A stretch of 64,000 nucleotides of DNA from Desulfovibrio sp. Fe33 (GTDB lineage Bacteria > Desulfobacterota > Desulfovibrionia > Desulfovibrionales > Desulfovibrionaceae). The position numbers were made by a program, and so were the translations under genes. Where the stretch lies: assembly GCF_028532725.1 (NCBI RefSeq), contig NZ_JAQKGU010000002.1, forward strand, positions 372,001 through 436,000, in the 5' to 3' direction. A model generated the notes under the pieces. That model did no database searches. It worked only from the letters and a program-made list of their open reading frames with translations, and was not told the origin of the DNA. Below are positions 8,172 through 17,864 of this stretch, in pieces. Numbering within the stretch: the stretch's first letter is position 1; the number at the start of each line of letters is the position of its first letter.

Positions 8172-9848
8172 CTACGCATCCTTGCCGGGGATACGGACGG
8201 TGAAGGTGGTCCCTTCGCCCTTTGCGCTTTCCACCGTCAGCTCCCCGCCCAGGGAGTCGATGATGGAGTGGCAGACGGAGAGGCCCAGACCCGTTCCCTG
8301 GCCGGGCGCCTTGGTGGTGAAGAACGGCATGAATATCTTGGACATGCTCTCCTGATTGATGCCGCATCCGTTGTCGCTCACGGTGACGACGGCCCAGCCG
8401 CGCTCGTCTCTGCGCGCCTCGACGTCTATGCGGCCGCCCTTTGCTCCGTGCCGGTCTACCACGGCGTGGATGGCATTGTTCAGGAGGTTTATCATGACCT
8501 GCTGCAACTGGCCGGGGTCCGCGAGAACGGCCGGGATATCCGGCTTCACTTCACAGGTCACTTCGATTCCGTTGACCGCCGCCTTGTTCCGGATCATTGA
8601 CCCGACCTTGGGGAGAAAATCGGTCAGGTCCACATCCTGGACTTGCGGCGCGTCCTGCCTGCCGAAACGCAGGATTTCACGGGTGATGGCCGCGCAGCGA
8701 CCAATCTGCACCTGGAATTGATCGGCGATTTCCTTGAGTTCGTCGCACGCCTCGCGGTTGGCGCAGACGTCGGTAACGTCCTTGAGGGTCAGCTCCAGCA
8801 GGGCGAGATCGGTCTTCATGATTTGGAGCGGGTTGTTGATTTCGTGAGCGAAACCTGCGGCCATCTCGCCCAATTCGGCAAGACGGGCGGCCTGGAGCAG
8901 TTGGGCCTCAAGCTTGCTGACGGCCTCTGCCTGGGTGCGCAGGGTCTCGGTCAGTCGGCGGCTGACGATCAGGGCTAGAACAATGATGACGCCTCCGCCG
9001 CAGAGCAGCACGACGATTACGGTGTAGCTCGCCATGAGCACCGGCTGGAAGGCCTCTTCCTTCTTCTGGCGGACAACGAGCCTCCAGTTGCCGTCGTTGA
9101 GCCGGGCCGAGGCGAACAGGTAATCCTCTCCGCCGTCGGAGCCGGTAAAGGAGACGAGGTTTTCCTCCTGCGCCGGATAGGGGTAGGCGTCCCGCTCAAG
9201 CAGCGCGCCGCCTGACCTGCGGCTGGTCTGCAACACGCCTTCCAGGTTCAGGATATAGGCCTCGCCGGAGTCGCCGATGCCCGGCGCATTGACCATGTTG
9301 CCGAAAAACGTGGGGTTGACGGTGGCCCTGAGGACCCATGCCTGGCCGTTGATACGTCTGACCACGGCGACGATGAAGTGGGGCACCTTGCGGTATCCGA
9401 GGAAAACGTCGCTGATGTAGAAGCCGTTATCCAGCGTCTCCTTGTACCAGTCCGCATCCTTGTAATTCTTGTCGGCCAAGCCAAAGGGGCCCACGTAAGC
9501 CGCGTGCCTGCCGTTCGGGTCGATGAGGCCCATGTCCTGGAAAACCTGTCCGCCGACCCGCAGCCATGCTGCAACTTCCTCCGCTGCGGCGCTTCCGGCC
9601 GGATTGTCGGCGGGGATCAGCGCGAGGAACGATTCCAGGTCGCTGCGCCGCTCGTGCAGGAATTCGTCGATGAGCTTGGCCCTGTCCACGGCGGCCTGCC
9701 GGATGGACGAGGTTGCGAACTGTTTGGACGCCCCGGCAAAGGAGTAAAAGCCGATAGCTGCCGATATGAGCAGGGGGATCGCAGGGATGACTATCATGGT
9801 GATGAGGAGCAATCTGTGAATCCCGCAAGACGATGTTTGCTTTGCCAT
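8172..9848 (-). CDS. Membrane histidine kinase with periplasmic Cache domain
   Basis: This 558-residue kinase has membrane spans at about 13-35 and 272-295. The periplasmic part between them has a double-Cache-like pattern (DWYKETLDNGFYISDVFLG). A coiled linker and HisKA domain follow, with phospho-acceptor His335 in GFAHEINNP, then an HATPase domain with N box LLNNAIHAV, G1 DNGCGI and G2 GTGLGLS. Such kinases usually sense small organic ligands directly. It has its own sigma-54 promoter and converges on the 1001-residue gene. The nearby orphan receivers are its most likely targets, although partner specificity cannot be read here. Confidence 0.92.
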   Translation of the reverse strand: MAKQTSSCGIHRLLLITMIVIPAIPLLISAAIGFYSFAGASKQFATSSIRQAAVDRAKLIDEFLHERRSDLESFLALIPADNPAGSAAAEEVAAWLRVGGQVFQDMGLIDPNGRHAAYVGPFGLADKNYKDADWYKETLDNGFYISDVFLGYRKVPHFIVAVVRRINGQAWVLRATVNPTFFGNMVNAPGIGDSGEAYILNLEGVLQTSRRSGGALLERDAYPYPAQEENLVSFTGSDGGEDYLFASARLNDGNWRLVVRQKKEEAFQPVLMASYTVIVVLLCGGGVIIVLALIVSRRLTETLRTQAEAVSKLEAQLLQAARLAELGEMAAGFAHEINNPLQIMKTDLALLELTLKDVTDVCANREACDELKEIADQFQVQIGRCAAITREILRFGRQDAPQVQDVDLTDFLPKVGSMIRNKAAVNGIEVTCEVKPDIPAVLADPGQLQQVMINLLNNAIHAVVDRHGAKGGRIDVEARRDERGWAVVTVSDNGCGINQESMSKIFMPFFTTKAPGQGTGLGLSVCHSIIDSLGGELTVESAKGEGTTFTVRIPGKDA

Positions 9849-9958
9849 AGCTGTTCTGCCTGATTAATTTGCAAGATGTGTTGAAAATTTATTTTTATTC
9901 CAAGTAGTTAAAAAATCGCGCAAAATATGTAGCTTACGTTATGGTGTCATGTGGTATT

Positions 9959-9976
9959 TAGCAACCATCATGCCGA
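9959..9976 (-). promoter_or_regulatory. Sigma-54 promoter of the Cache histidine kinase
   Basis: On the minus strand: GGCATGATGGTTGCTA, with GG and GC ten bases apart and a near-consensus -12 element (TTGCT). It lies about 110 bases upstream of the kinase start. Confidence 0.7.
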
Positions 9977-9983
9977 AAATGGT

Positions 9984-10011
9984 TTGACAAAGAGGCTTCG
10001 GGCGGCATAAC
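9984..10011 (+). promoter_or_regulatory. Sigma-70 promoter for the AAA+ regulator
   Basis: TTGACA (9984-9989) and CATAAC (10006-10011) are separated by 16 bases, about 65 bases ahead of the ATG at 10077. It is back to back with the kinase sigma-54 promoter. Confidence 0.5.
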
Positions 10012-10076
10012 GGCAAATTAACGTAGGGCGGCGCTTGTCTTTTTTCAGGGGCCGCAAGCAAGCTCGGGAGGTTCCC

Positions 10077-12596
10077 ATGCCGTCACGGATCGTCGCTGGC
10101 AACTGGCTGTCAAACTGGGTGCGCAAGCATTTTCCCTGGCTGGTGCGCAGGCTCGGCCTGCGGGGCAAGCTGCTCCTGGCAATGATGCCTTCCATCGTGG
10201 GGATATTGCTGTTCACGGGCTGGGCCTCCTACAAGGTCTCGGACGAATTCATCGAAATCGCGCTGAGCCGCACCGTGCGCCAGAATACCCTGGCCGTTGC
10301 CCACGAGATGGAGCAGTACCTCGAGGGATGCCGCACGGACCTGTTGTTTTTCGCGGGGGGGCGCACCGATGCCGACAGCCTGCGCGATGCGTTCAACCGA
10401 CTGCTGAAAGCGGGCGGCAAGCCCTACTTCGAGCTATGCTATCTCCCGGCGACGGGCGGCAATCCCGTGATCCTGGTCCGGCAGGGCGACGCCGTTCGGG
10501 AAATTGCTCCGGAAGAGCTGGACCGCGTGCGGCCGTCCCTCTTTTCCGAACTGGACCGCCTGGAGTCGCTCAAGCCGGGCGGCGTGGCCGTTTCGGAGAT
10601 ATTCGAAGTAACCTATCCCATGCCCACCCAGGAGAGTGCCAACCGCTACAGGACGGCTAATGTTGTCCGATTCTACACCGCTTGTCCGGGAAACGGAACC
10701 GAGCCTCCCGGGGTTATGTTCATGTCGGTGGAGGCCACCAATCTGCGCAATCTCCTTTCCTGGTATAATTCGCGCAAATCACCGTTGTGGGCCTTTCCCC
10801 GCAGCGATGAACTCCGCTTCAGCTATTTTTTCAACAACGACGGATGGATTCTTTTCCAGTCTTCGGACTACGCCAAGGGGAACGGCAAGCTGACCACCTT
10901 TCTGGCCCGTGAAGGGTTCGACGGCTCCCTGGGCAAGCCGGGCAACGCGGCCGCGTTCCGGCCCAACGAGAAGCATACCCTGTATTGGGATGCCGTGGCC
11001 TCCGTGCGTGAGGGCGGAAGCGGCCTGAGCCGGGTCAAGGAAACGGCCTCGTTCGAATCCGGCGTGGATTCCCATTACTTCAGCTATGCTCCGGTTCTTT
11101 TCCGGGCCGACCCGTCAGGGCCGCCCACAATCTGCGGCGGGGTGGTCTTTGTGGACCGCAGCCAGTTACCGATCATCGCGGGTTACAAGAACATGGACGT
11201 CATGCTGTTCGTGACCATCGGCGGCATAGTGGTCATTTCCATCCTCATCTTCCTCTTCGGGCGCATCCTGACAAAGCCTGTGCGCGAATTGGCGATGTGC
11301 ATGGACAGGTTGAATTCATTGGAGGAGATGGAAGAGATCGATCTGCCGTACAGGGGGTACGACATCACCGTGCTCCAGGAGTCCATCAACAATATCATCC
11401 GCCGGGTCAAACAGCAGGTGGTGGAGATTCAGGCCAAGGACGAGGCTATTCTCAACGTGAACAACCGCGAGCCTATCTCGCTGGAGCGCGAGCGGGAGTT
11501 GCTCATGGAGAATGAACTGAGCCGTATTCCTGAAATCGTCGGCGTTGGGGCGGCGACGGCCAACCTCAAGGTGAACATTCTCAAGGCGGCCCAGGTGGAG
11601 GTGGATGTGCTCATCGCGGGCGAGACCGGCACCGGCAAACAGCTCGTGGCCGAGGCCATCCACGCCCACTCCAGCCGGGCGGAAAAACCGTTCGTCTCCA
11701 TCAACTGCGGCGCGTTGGACGAGAACCTGCTTCTCGACGCCTTGTTCGGCCACGTAAAGGGAGCTTTTTCTGAAGCCAAGGACGACCGTAATGGCGCCTT
11801 TATCGAGGCTGACGGCGGCATTCTCTTCCTGGACGAGGTCCAGTCCGCTTCGCCAAAGGTTCAGCAGTCGCTTCTCCGGGCGCTCGCCTCGCGCAAGATC
11901 AAACCGCTGGGCAGCGACAGGGAGGTCACGGTGGATGTGCGCATTCTGGCCGCCACCAACGTGGATATCCCGTCCCTCATCGAGGACAACACCTTCCGCG
12001 AGGACCTGTATTACCGGCTCAAGGTCATCTCCATCAACACGCCCGCTCTGCGCGACAACCGCGAGAACATCCCGCTGCTTTCGGTCTATTATCTCAAGCA
12101 GGCCGAGGCACTGGCCGGTCGCGAGCACCTGGACCTGAGCAAGGGCGCGCTGGCCAAGCTGGTTTCCCATGACTGGCCCGGCAACGTCCGCGAGCTGGTC
12201 AACTGCATCACCCGCGCCGCGGTCATGGCCGAAACGGACGTCATTCAGCCCGAGGAAATTCGGCTGGAAAGTGATTTCGGCACCTGGTCCGCGCCTTCGC
12301 AGTCCGACGATCCCGACAGGAACGGCAGTTCCAGGCCGGCTGTTTCGGAAAACACCTCGTCCGCAGCCGCGCAACCGGCTTCGCCCGAAGATTCCGGCCT
12401 CAACCCCCGGCAAAAGGAAGCCTGGGACGTCATTCGCAGGCAGGGCACCGTCACCCGCAAGCAATATCAGGATCTGGTGGGCGGCAACCTCCCCACCCGT
12501 ACCGCCATTTATGATCTACAGGATTTCGTGAAGCGCGGGGTCCTGGTCAAAAAGGGCAAAGGTCCGTCCACACGTTATGAGGTGGTCAGCGACTAG
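10077..12596 (+). CDS. Membrane-anchored AAA+ regulator of sigma-54-activator type, altered GAFTGA
   Basis: This 839-residue protein starts at ATG 10077 after GGGAGG. It has a membrane span at about 33-50, a large extracytoplasmic sensor region (about 60-370), a second span at about 375-396 and a HAMP-like linker. The AAA+ domain has Walker A GETGTGKQ (about 515-522), Walker B GGILFLDE and an arginine-finger region [10 protein letters not shown]. The loop that normally reads GAFTGA and contacts sigma-54 is GAFSEA (562-567). The C-terminus has a winged-helix-like segment (about 770-839, [10 protein letters not shown]) instead of a Fis-type helix-turn-helix. It may act on something other than, or only weakly on, sigma-54 holoenzyme. 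It could control the neighbouring sigma-54 promoters. Confidence 0.85.
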   Translation: MPSRIVAGNWLSNWVRKHFPWLVRRLGLRGKLLLAMMPSIVGILLFTGWASYKVSDEFIEIALSRTVRQNTLAVAHEMEQYLEGCRTDLLFFAGGRTDADSLRDAFNRLLKAGGKPYFELCYLPATGGNPVILVRQGDAVREIAPEELDRVRPSLFSELDRLESLKPGGVAVSEIFEVTYPMPTQESANRYRTANVVRFYTACPGNGTEPPGVMFMSVEATNLRNLLSWYNSRKSPLWAFPRSDELRFSYFFNNDGWILFQSSDYAKGNGKLTTFLAREGFDGSLGKPGNAAAFRPNEKHTLYWDAVASVREGGSGLSRVKETASFESGVDSHYFSYAPVLFRADPSGPPTICGGVVFVDRSQLPIIAGYKNMDVMLFVTIGGIVVISILIFLFGRILTKPVRELAMCMDRLNSLEEMEEIDLPYRGYDITVLQESINNIIRRVKQQVVEIQAKDEAILNVNNREPISLERERELLMENELSRIPEIVGVGAATANLKVNILKAAQVEVDVLIAGETGTGKQLVAEAIHAHSSRAEKPFVSINCGALDENLLLDALFGHVKGAFSEAKDDRNGAFIEADGGILFLDEVQSASPKVQQSLLRALASRKIKPLGSDREVTVDVRILAATNVDIPSLIEDNTFREDLYYRLKVISINTPALRDNRENIPLLSVYYLKQAEALAGREHLDLSKGALAKLVSHDWPGNVRELVNCITRAAVMAETDVIQPEEIRLESDFGTWSAPSQSDDPDRNGSSRPAVSENTSSAAAQPASPEDSGLNPRQKEAWDVIRRQGTVTRKQYQDLVGGNLPTRTAIYDLQDFVKRGVLVKKGKGPSTRYEVVSD

Positions 12597-12645
12597 GAGA
12601 GCGACTGTTTCGACAGCCGGAAGCCCAATGACAGTTCCATGAAAA

Positions 12646-12680
12646 AAAGAGACTTCGCCGACAATCGGCGAAGTCTCTTT
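12646..12680. terminator. Bidirectional terminator
   Basis: A perfect 16-base-pair stem (AAAGAGACTTCGCCGA) with a three-base loop lies between the convergent AAA+ regulator and proX. The minus-strand side is followed by a run of seven T, giving a strong intrinsic terminator for proX. Confidence 0.85.
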
Positions 12681-12732
12681 CGTTTGAGGTCAGACGGTCA
12701 TTGCGCGAGCGCACGGCCGTCGTCTTTGCGGC

Positions 12733-13737
12733 TTATTCAGCCGCTTTTCGGGCCGCTTCGAGCCAGCCGTTCCAGGTGTCCTGGTGGGCGGCGATCCACT
12801 CATCCACATGCTTGGCGATATCCTTGTCGGACTTTTCGCCTTCGTTCATGCGGGTGTTCTGCGCGCTGACGTCGTCGATGGTCAGTTTGAAGCTCTTGAG
12901 GAAGGCGGCGGCAGCCGGGTTCTTCTCCATGAATTTTTTGTTGGCCACGACGGTGATGTCGTAGACGATGAAGCCAGGCCGCAGGGGATCGGTGACCGCG
13001 CCGGTCACGCCGGAAACGGTGCTACCGACGTCGCCTTTCTCGGGCACGTTGATCCACATGACGTCTTCGCCCGGCTTGAGCTTGTACACCGTCCAGTTGG
13101 GCGTCCAGGTGTAGAAGAATACCGGCTTGCCGGACTTGTACGCGCCGATGGCCGAGGCCATGCCCGCTTCATAGGAGGCCTTGTTGGGCTTGATGTACTT
13201 GTCCAGGCCGTAGGTCTCCATGTGGTTGGCGATGACCTTTTCGCAGCCCCAGCCCGGAGGGCAGGCGGTCAGATCGGCTTTGCCGTCACCGTTCAGGTCG
13301 AACGCCTTGACCACCTCGGGACGCTTGAAATCGTCCAGGGACTTGATGCCGAATTCGTCCACTTCCTTTTTGGATACGAGATAGCCCTGCATACCGCCCG
13401 CCTTGATGATCGGATCGAGAATCACGGCCCTCTTGTCGAAGTTCTTGGGCAACTGGGGGTTGTGCAGCGGGAAGTTGCCGTTGCACCAGTAGTCGATGTC
13501 GCCAAGGTAGATGGACTTGTAGGCGATGGGGTTTTGCAGGTCTTTGGGCTTTTCCACGTCGTAGCCCAGTCCCTCCAGGCCTCGACGGGCCAGGGCTTCC
13601 TGGAAGAAGCCGGTGTTCCAGGTGGCGCGCGCGGGCCGGACGGTGACGCCCTTGCCGGGTTTCATGTCCATGGCCATGGCGGAAGTCGCGATCAGGACCG
13701 CGAACAGAGCGGCCAGTGTGCGATGCATAAGTTTCAT
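12733..13737 (-). CDS. proX: Glycine betaine/proline-betaine ABC transporter, substrate-binding protein
   Basis: This 334-residue protein has a signal peptide (MKLMHRTLAALFAVLIATSA, cleavage after about residue 22). The mature part belongs to the OpuAC/ProX family of periplasmic binding proteins for quaternary amines: it starts with VRPARATWNTGFFQEALA and has conserved tryptophans (DYWCNGNFP, FYTWTPNW) expected in the aromatic ligand box. AAGGAGG precedes the ATG. It is the last gene of proV-proW-proX, 21 bases after proW. Its role is capture of glycine betaine-like osmoprotectants. Length and order are normal for the family. Confidence 0.92.
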   Translation of the reverse strand: MKLMHRTLAALFAVLIATSAMAMDMKPGKGVTVRPARATWNTGFFQEALARRGLEGLGYDVEKPKDLQNPIAYKSIYLGDIDYWCNGNFPLHNPQLPKNFDKRAVILDPIIKAGGMQGYLVSKKEVDEFGIKSLDDFKRPEVVKAFDLNGDGKADLTACPPGWGCEKVIANHMETYGLDKYIKPNKASYEAGMASAIGAYKSGKPVFFYTWTPNWTVYKLKPGEDVMWINVPEKGDVGSTVSGVTGAVTDPLRPGFIVYDITVVANKKFMEKNPAAAAFLKSFKLTIDDVSAQNTRMNEGEKSDKDIAKHVDEWIAAHQDTWNGWLEAARKAAE

Positions 13738-13758
13738 GGAACCTCCTTGTATATCTGT

Positions 13759-14589
13759 TTATTTTCTTTTAGCCATTGATTGGGTGATGCGGTCCAGGAC
13801 GATGGCCATGAGCACGATGCCCACGCCGCCGACCACGGCGCGGCCGATGTCCAGGGTGTTCAGCCCGAGGATTACCGGGGAGCCGAGTCCGCCCGCGCCG
13901 ATGAGCGCGGCGATGACGACCATGGAAAGGGCCATCATGATGGTTTGGTTCAGGCCCGCCAGAATGGTCGGCATGGCCAGCGGGATCTGGACCTTGAAGA
14001 GCACCTGTCTGCGCGTCGCGCCGAATGCTTGGGCCGCTTCCACCAGTTCCGGGTGGACCTGGCGGATGCCCAGCCCGGTCAGCCGGATGATGGGCGGCAG
14101 GGCGAAGATGATGGTGGCCAGCACGCCCGCCACGTTGCCCACGGAGAAGAGCATGACGATGGGCACGAGGTAGACGAAGGCGGGAGTGGTCTGCATGGCG
14201 TCGAGCACGGGCCGCAGTCCGGCCTCGAACCTGTCGCTGCGGCCGGACATGATGCCGAGGGGAATGCCGATCAGGGCGCAGATGACCACGGACGACAGGA
14301 CCATGGCCAGGGTTGTCATGGTGTCCTCCCACAGGCCGAGGAAGCCTACGAGCAACATGGACAGCAGGGAGAAGAAGGCCAGCCGCTTGCCCGAAAACTT
14401 CAGGGCCAGGAAGCAGACCGCGGTGATGACGATGAGCGGATGCAGGGTGGTCAGGCCGTGTTCAAAGCCGGTGAGCAGTTTGTCCACGGGCCATTTGAGC
14501 ATTTGGAAGAAGTCGCGGTGGTAGTCCACCAGCCAGTCCACGGCGACAGAAACCCATTGATCGAGTGGTATTATCGCGTCTTGAAACAT
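13759..14589 (-). CDS. proW: Glycine betaine ABC transporter, permease
   Basis: This 276-residue inner-membrane protein has about six hydrophobic spans and the permease EAA-type loop (ELVEAAQAFGATRRQVLFKV) that docks on the ATPase. The start ATG (14587-14589) overlaps the proV stop by one base, so translation is coupled. A longer upstream in-frame reading is only the antisense of proV sequence. It forms the channel of the ProU-type importer. Confidence 0.92.
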   Translation of the reverse strand: MFQDAIIPLDQWVSVAVDWLVDYHRDFFQMLKWPVDKLLTGFEHGLTTLHPLIVITAVCFLALKFSGKRLAFFSLLSMLLVGFLGLWEDTMTTLAMVLSSVVICALIGIPLGIMSGRSDRFEAGLRPVLDAMQTTPAFVYLVPIVMLFSVGNVAGVLATIIFALPPIIRLTGLGIRQVHPELVEAAQAFGATRRQVLFKVQIPLAMPTILAGLNQTIMMALSMVVIAALIGAGGLGSPVILGLNTLDIGRAVVGGVGIVLMAIVLDRITQSMAKRK

Positions 14590-15809
14590 TATTGGGTGCC
14601 TCCTTCCGAAAGGACGCTTTCGGTCCGGTGCAGGGTCTTGAGGAATCGGTTCTTGGAGACGACGCCGAGGTAGCGGTTGTTGTCGTCCACCACCGGAATG
14701 GGCCAGATGGCGGCGGCCACCTGGGGCAGGATATCCTGCATGGAGTCGTCCTTGTGCGCGGTCCATGCCTCGGGCAGATAGACCTGGCTGAGGGGCTGCT
14801 CGGGCAGTCCGGCCTCAAGGGCGTTGCGAATGCCTTCCGAGGAAACCACGCCGAGGAAGTGGCGGTGCGAGTCCACGACGTAGGCGTATTCCAGTTCGCT
14901 GCCGCTCAGGATTTCGTGGGCGATGCGCAGGCTGCCCCCCTTTGTGACCACGATGGTGGGGTGCGAGTCGCGGACGATGTCGCCCGCGCTGATGACTCCG
15001 GTGGGGTCGACGCCCCGGAAGAAGGCGCGCACGTAATCGTTGGCTGGGTTTTGCAGGATGTCGTCGGGCGTGCCCACCTGGACGACGTTGCCACCTTCCA
15101 TGATGGCGATGCGGTCGCCGATGCGCAGGGCTTCGTCCAGGTCGTGGGAAATGAACACGATGGTCCGCTGATGTTCCTCTTGGAGCTTGAGCAGCTCGTC
15201 CTGCATCTCGGTGCGGATGAGCGGGTCAAGAGCCGAGAAGGCTTCGTCCATAAGCAGAATTTCCGGGTCCACGGCCAACCCCCTGGCGAGCCCGACGCGC
15301 TGTTGCATTCCTCCGGACAGTTGCGAGGGGTACTGGTCCTCCCACCCCGTCAGGCCGACCTGATCCAGGGCCTCGCGGGCACGTTCGTGCCGCTTTGCCT
15401 TTTCCACCCCGGCCAGTTCCAGGCCGAAGGCTGCGTTGTCCAGGACCGTCTGGTGCGGCATGAGGGCGAACGACTGGAAAACCATGCTCATGTTGTGCAG
15501 CCGGAATTTGACCAATTCGTCGTCGTCCATGGCGGTCACGTCCTCGCCGTTGACCACCACGCGCCCGGCCGTGGGCTCGATGAGCCGGTTGAGCATCCTG
15601 ACCATCGTGGACTTGCCGGAGCCGGACAGCCCCATGATGACGAATATCTCGCCCGATTCGATGGTGAAGGACGCGTTGTTCACGCCCACGGTCATGCCGG
15701 TCTTTTTCAGGACCGAGGCCTTGTCGTGTCCCTGCGTGAGCATCTCAAGGCCCTTCCTGGGCTTGCTCCCGTAAATTTTGTAAAGGTTTTCTACGTTGAT
15801 TTGTCCCAT
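14589..15809 (-). CDS. proV: Glycine betaine ABC transporter, ATPase with CBS pair
   Basis: This 406-residue ATPase has Walker A GLSGSGKST, signature LSGGMQQRVGLARGL and Walker B ILLMDEAFSALDPL, in the order and length typical of ProV/OpuAA. Two CBS domains follow at about residues 285-400 (VVSSEGIRNALEAG, GVVSKNRFLKTL); in this family they serve as ionic-strength sensors. GGAG precedes the ATG. It is the first gene of proVWX. Upstream lies a long AT-rich region with palindromes. Confidence 0.94.
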   Translation of the reverse strand: MGQINVENLYKIYGSKPRKGLEMLTQGHDKASVLKKTGMTVGVNNASFTIESGEIFVIMGLSGSGKSTMVRMLNRLIEPTAGRVVVNGEDVTAMDDDELVKFRLHNMSMVFQSFALMPHQTVLDNAAFGLELAGVEKAKRHERAREALDQVGLTGWEDQYPSQLSGGMQQRVGLARGLAVDPEILLMDEAFSALDPLIRTEMQDELLKLQEEHQRTIVFISHDLDEALRIGDRIAIMEGGNVVQVGTPDDILQNPANDYVRAFFRGVDPTGVISAGDIVRDSHPTIVVTKGGSLRIAHEILSGSELEYAYVVDSHRHFLGVVSSEGIRNALEAGLPEQPLSQVYLPEAWTAHKDDSMQDILPQVAAAIWPIPVVDDNNRYLGVVSKNRFLKTLHRTESVLSEGGTQ

Positions 15810-16060
15810 GGTTACTCCGTTGAAAGTGGCGACAGGCTCCCCTTGCGCGAGAGCAGGGGGAGTGTCTGAAAAACAACTGTCGAAATGGAATCAGGAGAGG
15901 GGAACCCGGTCGCGGAGGCCGCAAGGCGTGACGACAAACGGTCGACGTGCGGACAGGGTTCCCGGTCCGCTATGGCATTTCGAGGTCGATGGCATGTAGT
16001 AACTTTGCTACGTCGATTTTAATGTTGTTTTGATTATGGTACAGTTAAGTTGTAATGCAA

Positions 16061-16109
16061 TAGTGTTTTACACTAGTGTGAAGCTAATGCAGTAATTGAT
16101 ATATTACTG
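16061..16109. promoter_or_regulatory. Candidate operator cluster upstream of proV
   Basis: TAGTGT, ACACTA and TAGTGT half-sites at 16061-16079 form overlapping inverted repeats. CAGTAAT-N6-ATTACTG (16090-16109) is a perfect 7+7 dyad. They may bind an osmotic or choline/betaine regulator, or a regulator of the rightward kinase. Confidence 0.35.
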
Positions 16110-16381
16110 TATTGTCGCCGATTATTTTTGTTACAACTTAAAAACAACATTGAAGGATATGCATCGGCAAAATATGAAAAAGAAGGTTAACGGATTAACT
16201 TCATCATGTCAAAAATTGATTTTTTATTTGAGATGTTGTCATTTTGATTGGCATATAATCACGAATAACATGTGCTTTTAGGTGCGCTTATGCCGCATTG
16301 TTTTGAAAGAATTATCGGTGCTGCCGTGAGCGAAGTGGAGATGAGCCGGCGAGTTTTTTGGGGGGGCAATATCGTTAACTC

Positions 16382-16513
16382 TTCCGCTTTCGCGGCAGAT
16401 CGCCGCGGAGCGGAAAAACCGCGCCGAAGGTGCTTGCGCGGACGCCGCAGGCGAAGCCGCCCGGCGATTGCCGCGAAGCGGTTCCGACACCTCATTTTTC
16501 TCTCCAGGGAGTT
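16382..16513. repeat. Palindromic intergenic repeat, copy A
   Basis: The left arm (16382-16408) and right arm (16461-16483) are imperfect inverted copies built on CCGCTTCGCGGCAAT. The right arm plus the following ACACCT...CAGGGA sequence also matches 60279-60339. This looks like a REP/BIME-type element. Confidence 0.6.
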
Positions 16514-16622
16514 CAAAAGGTTGTATTTTTTTAAGGGTGGGGCTGTTGCGGGATTCTATTTTATACACACATGTGTTATGTGAATAGCCGTTGTTTCTAT
16601 CTATAACGGGATCGGGGGGAGA

Positions 16623-17750
16623 ATGCCGTCTGACGACGACAAATCCAGAGAGGAACTGATTGCGGAATTGCGGGACATGAGGACAAGGCTGGTCCGGTCG
16701 ACGTTGGAAGAGAGCGGCCGCGTGCTCCCGGAAGGGGACGAGCTTTACCGGGCCTTGTCGGACGCCGCGTTCGAGGCCTTGCTGCTCTCCGATAACGGCG
16801 TGTGCGTCGGCCAGAACCGTGCCGCCAGGCGGTTGTTCGGCTACTCGGACGAGGAGGTCCTGGGGCGTCCGGACGTGGAATGGGTGCACGAAGATTGCCG
16901 CGAGCAAGTCCTGAGCGCGGTGCGCAGCGGGTCTGACGAACCCTGCGAGGCCGTGGCGCTGCGCAAGGACGGCACCACTTTTCCCTGCGAAATCCGGCCC
17001 ACCATGGTCCAACGACGCGGCAAGACCTTTCGCGTGATAGCTCTGCGGGATATTTCCGCGCGCAAGGAGGCGCAAGCCATGCGCGAGGACTTCGACCGCA
17101 TGTTCCGGCACGACATGCGCACGCCGTTGGCGGGCATTCTGGGCGCGCCCAAGGTGCTTCAGGCCGAAGGCAACCTGACCCCGTTCCAGGAGGAGCTCCT
17201 CGAAGCCGTGGAAGAGGCTTGCTACAAGATGCTCGGCATGTTGCGTATTTCCGTGGACCTGCCCCGTCTTGAGGACGGGACGTTCAAGCCCGAGATATCC
17301 ACCTTCGACCTGGCCAGGCTCCTGCGCCGCATTCTCAGCCTGCAGGAGGCTTACGCCCGGTCCCGTGAGATCGGGACTCGTGTTGTGGCGGGCGGCGACC
17401 CGCCGTCCGTGGGATTCATGGACGGCGACGAAGTCCTCATTTTCAGCATGATGACCAACCTCTATCGCAACGCTCTCGAAGGGTCGCCTCGGGGCGGTGT
17501 CGTGTCCATCGGGCATGGCTGCCGCGACGGCGTTGTGACCATCGACATCCGTAATACGGGTGAAGTCCCCCTGGAGATACGGGATTCCTTTTTCGAGAAG
17601 TATTCAACCGCGGGCAAGCCGGGGGGGCAGGGGCTGGGCGCTTATTCGGCCATGCTCGTGGCCCGGGCGCACGGCGGAACGATTCGGCTGGACACATCCA
17701 CGGAAGGCGTCACTTCCGTCCATGTGGTCCTGCCTCAATATGTGCGTTGA
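16623..17750 (+). CDS. Soluble PAS-domain histidine kinase
   Basis: This 375-residue protein has no membrane spans. A short charged helix (1-38) precedes a PAS domain (about 40-150, with RRLFGYSDEEVLG and RDISARKEA). A HisKA domain with His163 in FRHDMRTPLAG and a divergent HATPase domain (NLYRNALEGS, GQGLGAYSAM) follow. GGGGGAG precedes the ATG. No response regulator adjoins, so it is an orphan kinase. The N and G boxes are recognisable but not canonical. It is followed by a strong terminator. The signal sensed is unknown. Confidence 0.85.
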   Translation: MPSDDDKSREELIAELRDMRTRLVRSTLEESGRVLPEGDELYRALSDAAFEALLLSDNGVCVGQNRAARRLFGYSDEEVLGRPDVEWVHEDCREQVLSAVRSGSDEPCEAVALRKDGTTFPCEIRPTMVQRRGKTFRVIALRDISARKEAQAMREDFDRMFRHDMRTPLAGILGAPKVLQAEGNLTPFQEELLEAVEEACYKMLGMLRISVDLPRLEDGTFKPEISTFDLARLLRRILSLQEAYARSREIGTRVVAGGDPPSVGFMDGDEVLIFSMMTNLYRNALEGSPRGGVVSIGHGCRDGVVTIDIRNTGEVPLEIRDSFFEKYSTAGKPGGQGLGAYSAMLVARAHGGTIRLDTSTEGVTSVHVVLPQYVR

Positions 17751-17778
17751 ACGGATACCTTTTTCCCCCTGATGAAAG

Positions 17779-17810
17779 CGCGCGTCCGGCTGTCTTGAGC
17801 CGGACGCGCG
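17779..17810 (+). terminator. Terminator after the PAS kinase
   Basis: A perfect 13-base-pair stem (CGCGCGTCCGGCT) with loop GTCTTG is followed by a T-rich stretch (TTTGCGTCATTTT). Confidence 0.75.
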
Positions 17811-17864
17811 TTTGCGTCATTTTGTCATTCCGCCGGGCCGGTTCCGGGCCGTTCTTCGGGCAAG

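Larger units (their letters stand above)
15810..16622. other. Long AT-rich intergenic region upstream of proV
   Basis: These 813 bases have no convincing gene. About 15990-16270 is much more AT-rich than its surroundings. It contains TAGTGT/ACACTA repeats (16061-16079) and the dyad CAGTAAT-N6-ATTACTG (16090-16109). From 16380 to 16513 lies a GC-rich palindromic repeat. It is the upstream region of both proV (left) and the PAS kinase (right). Confidence 0.6.
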
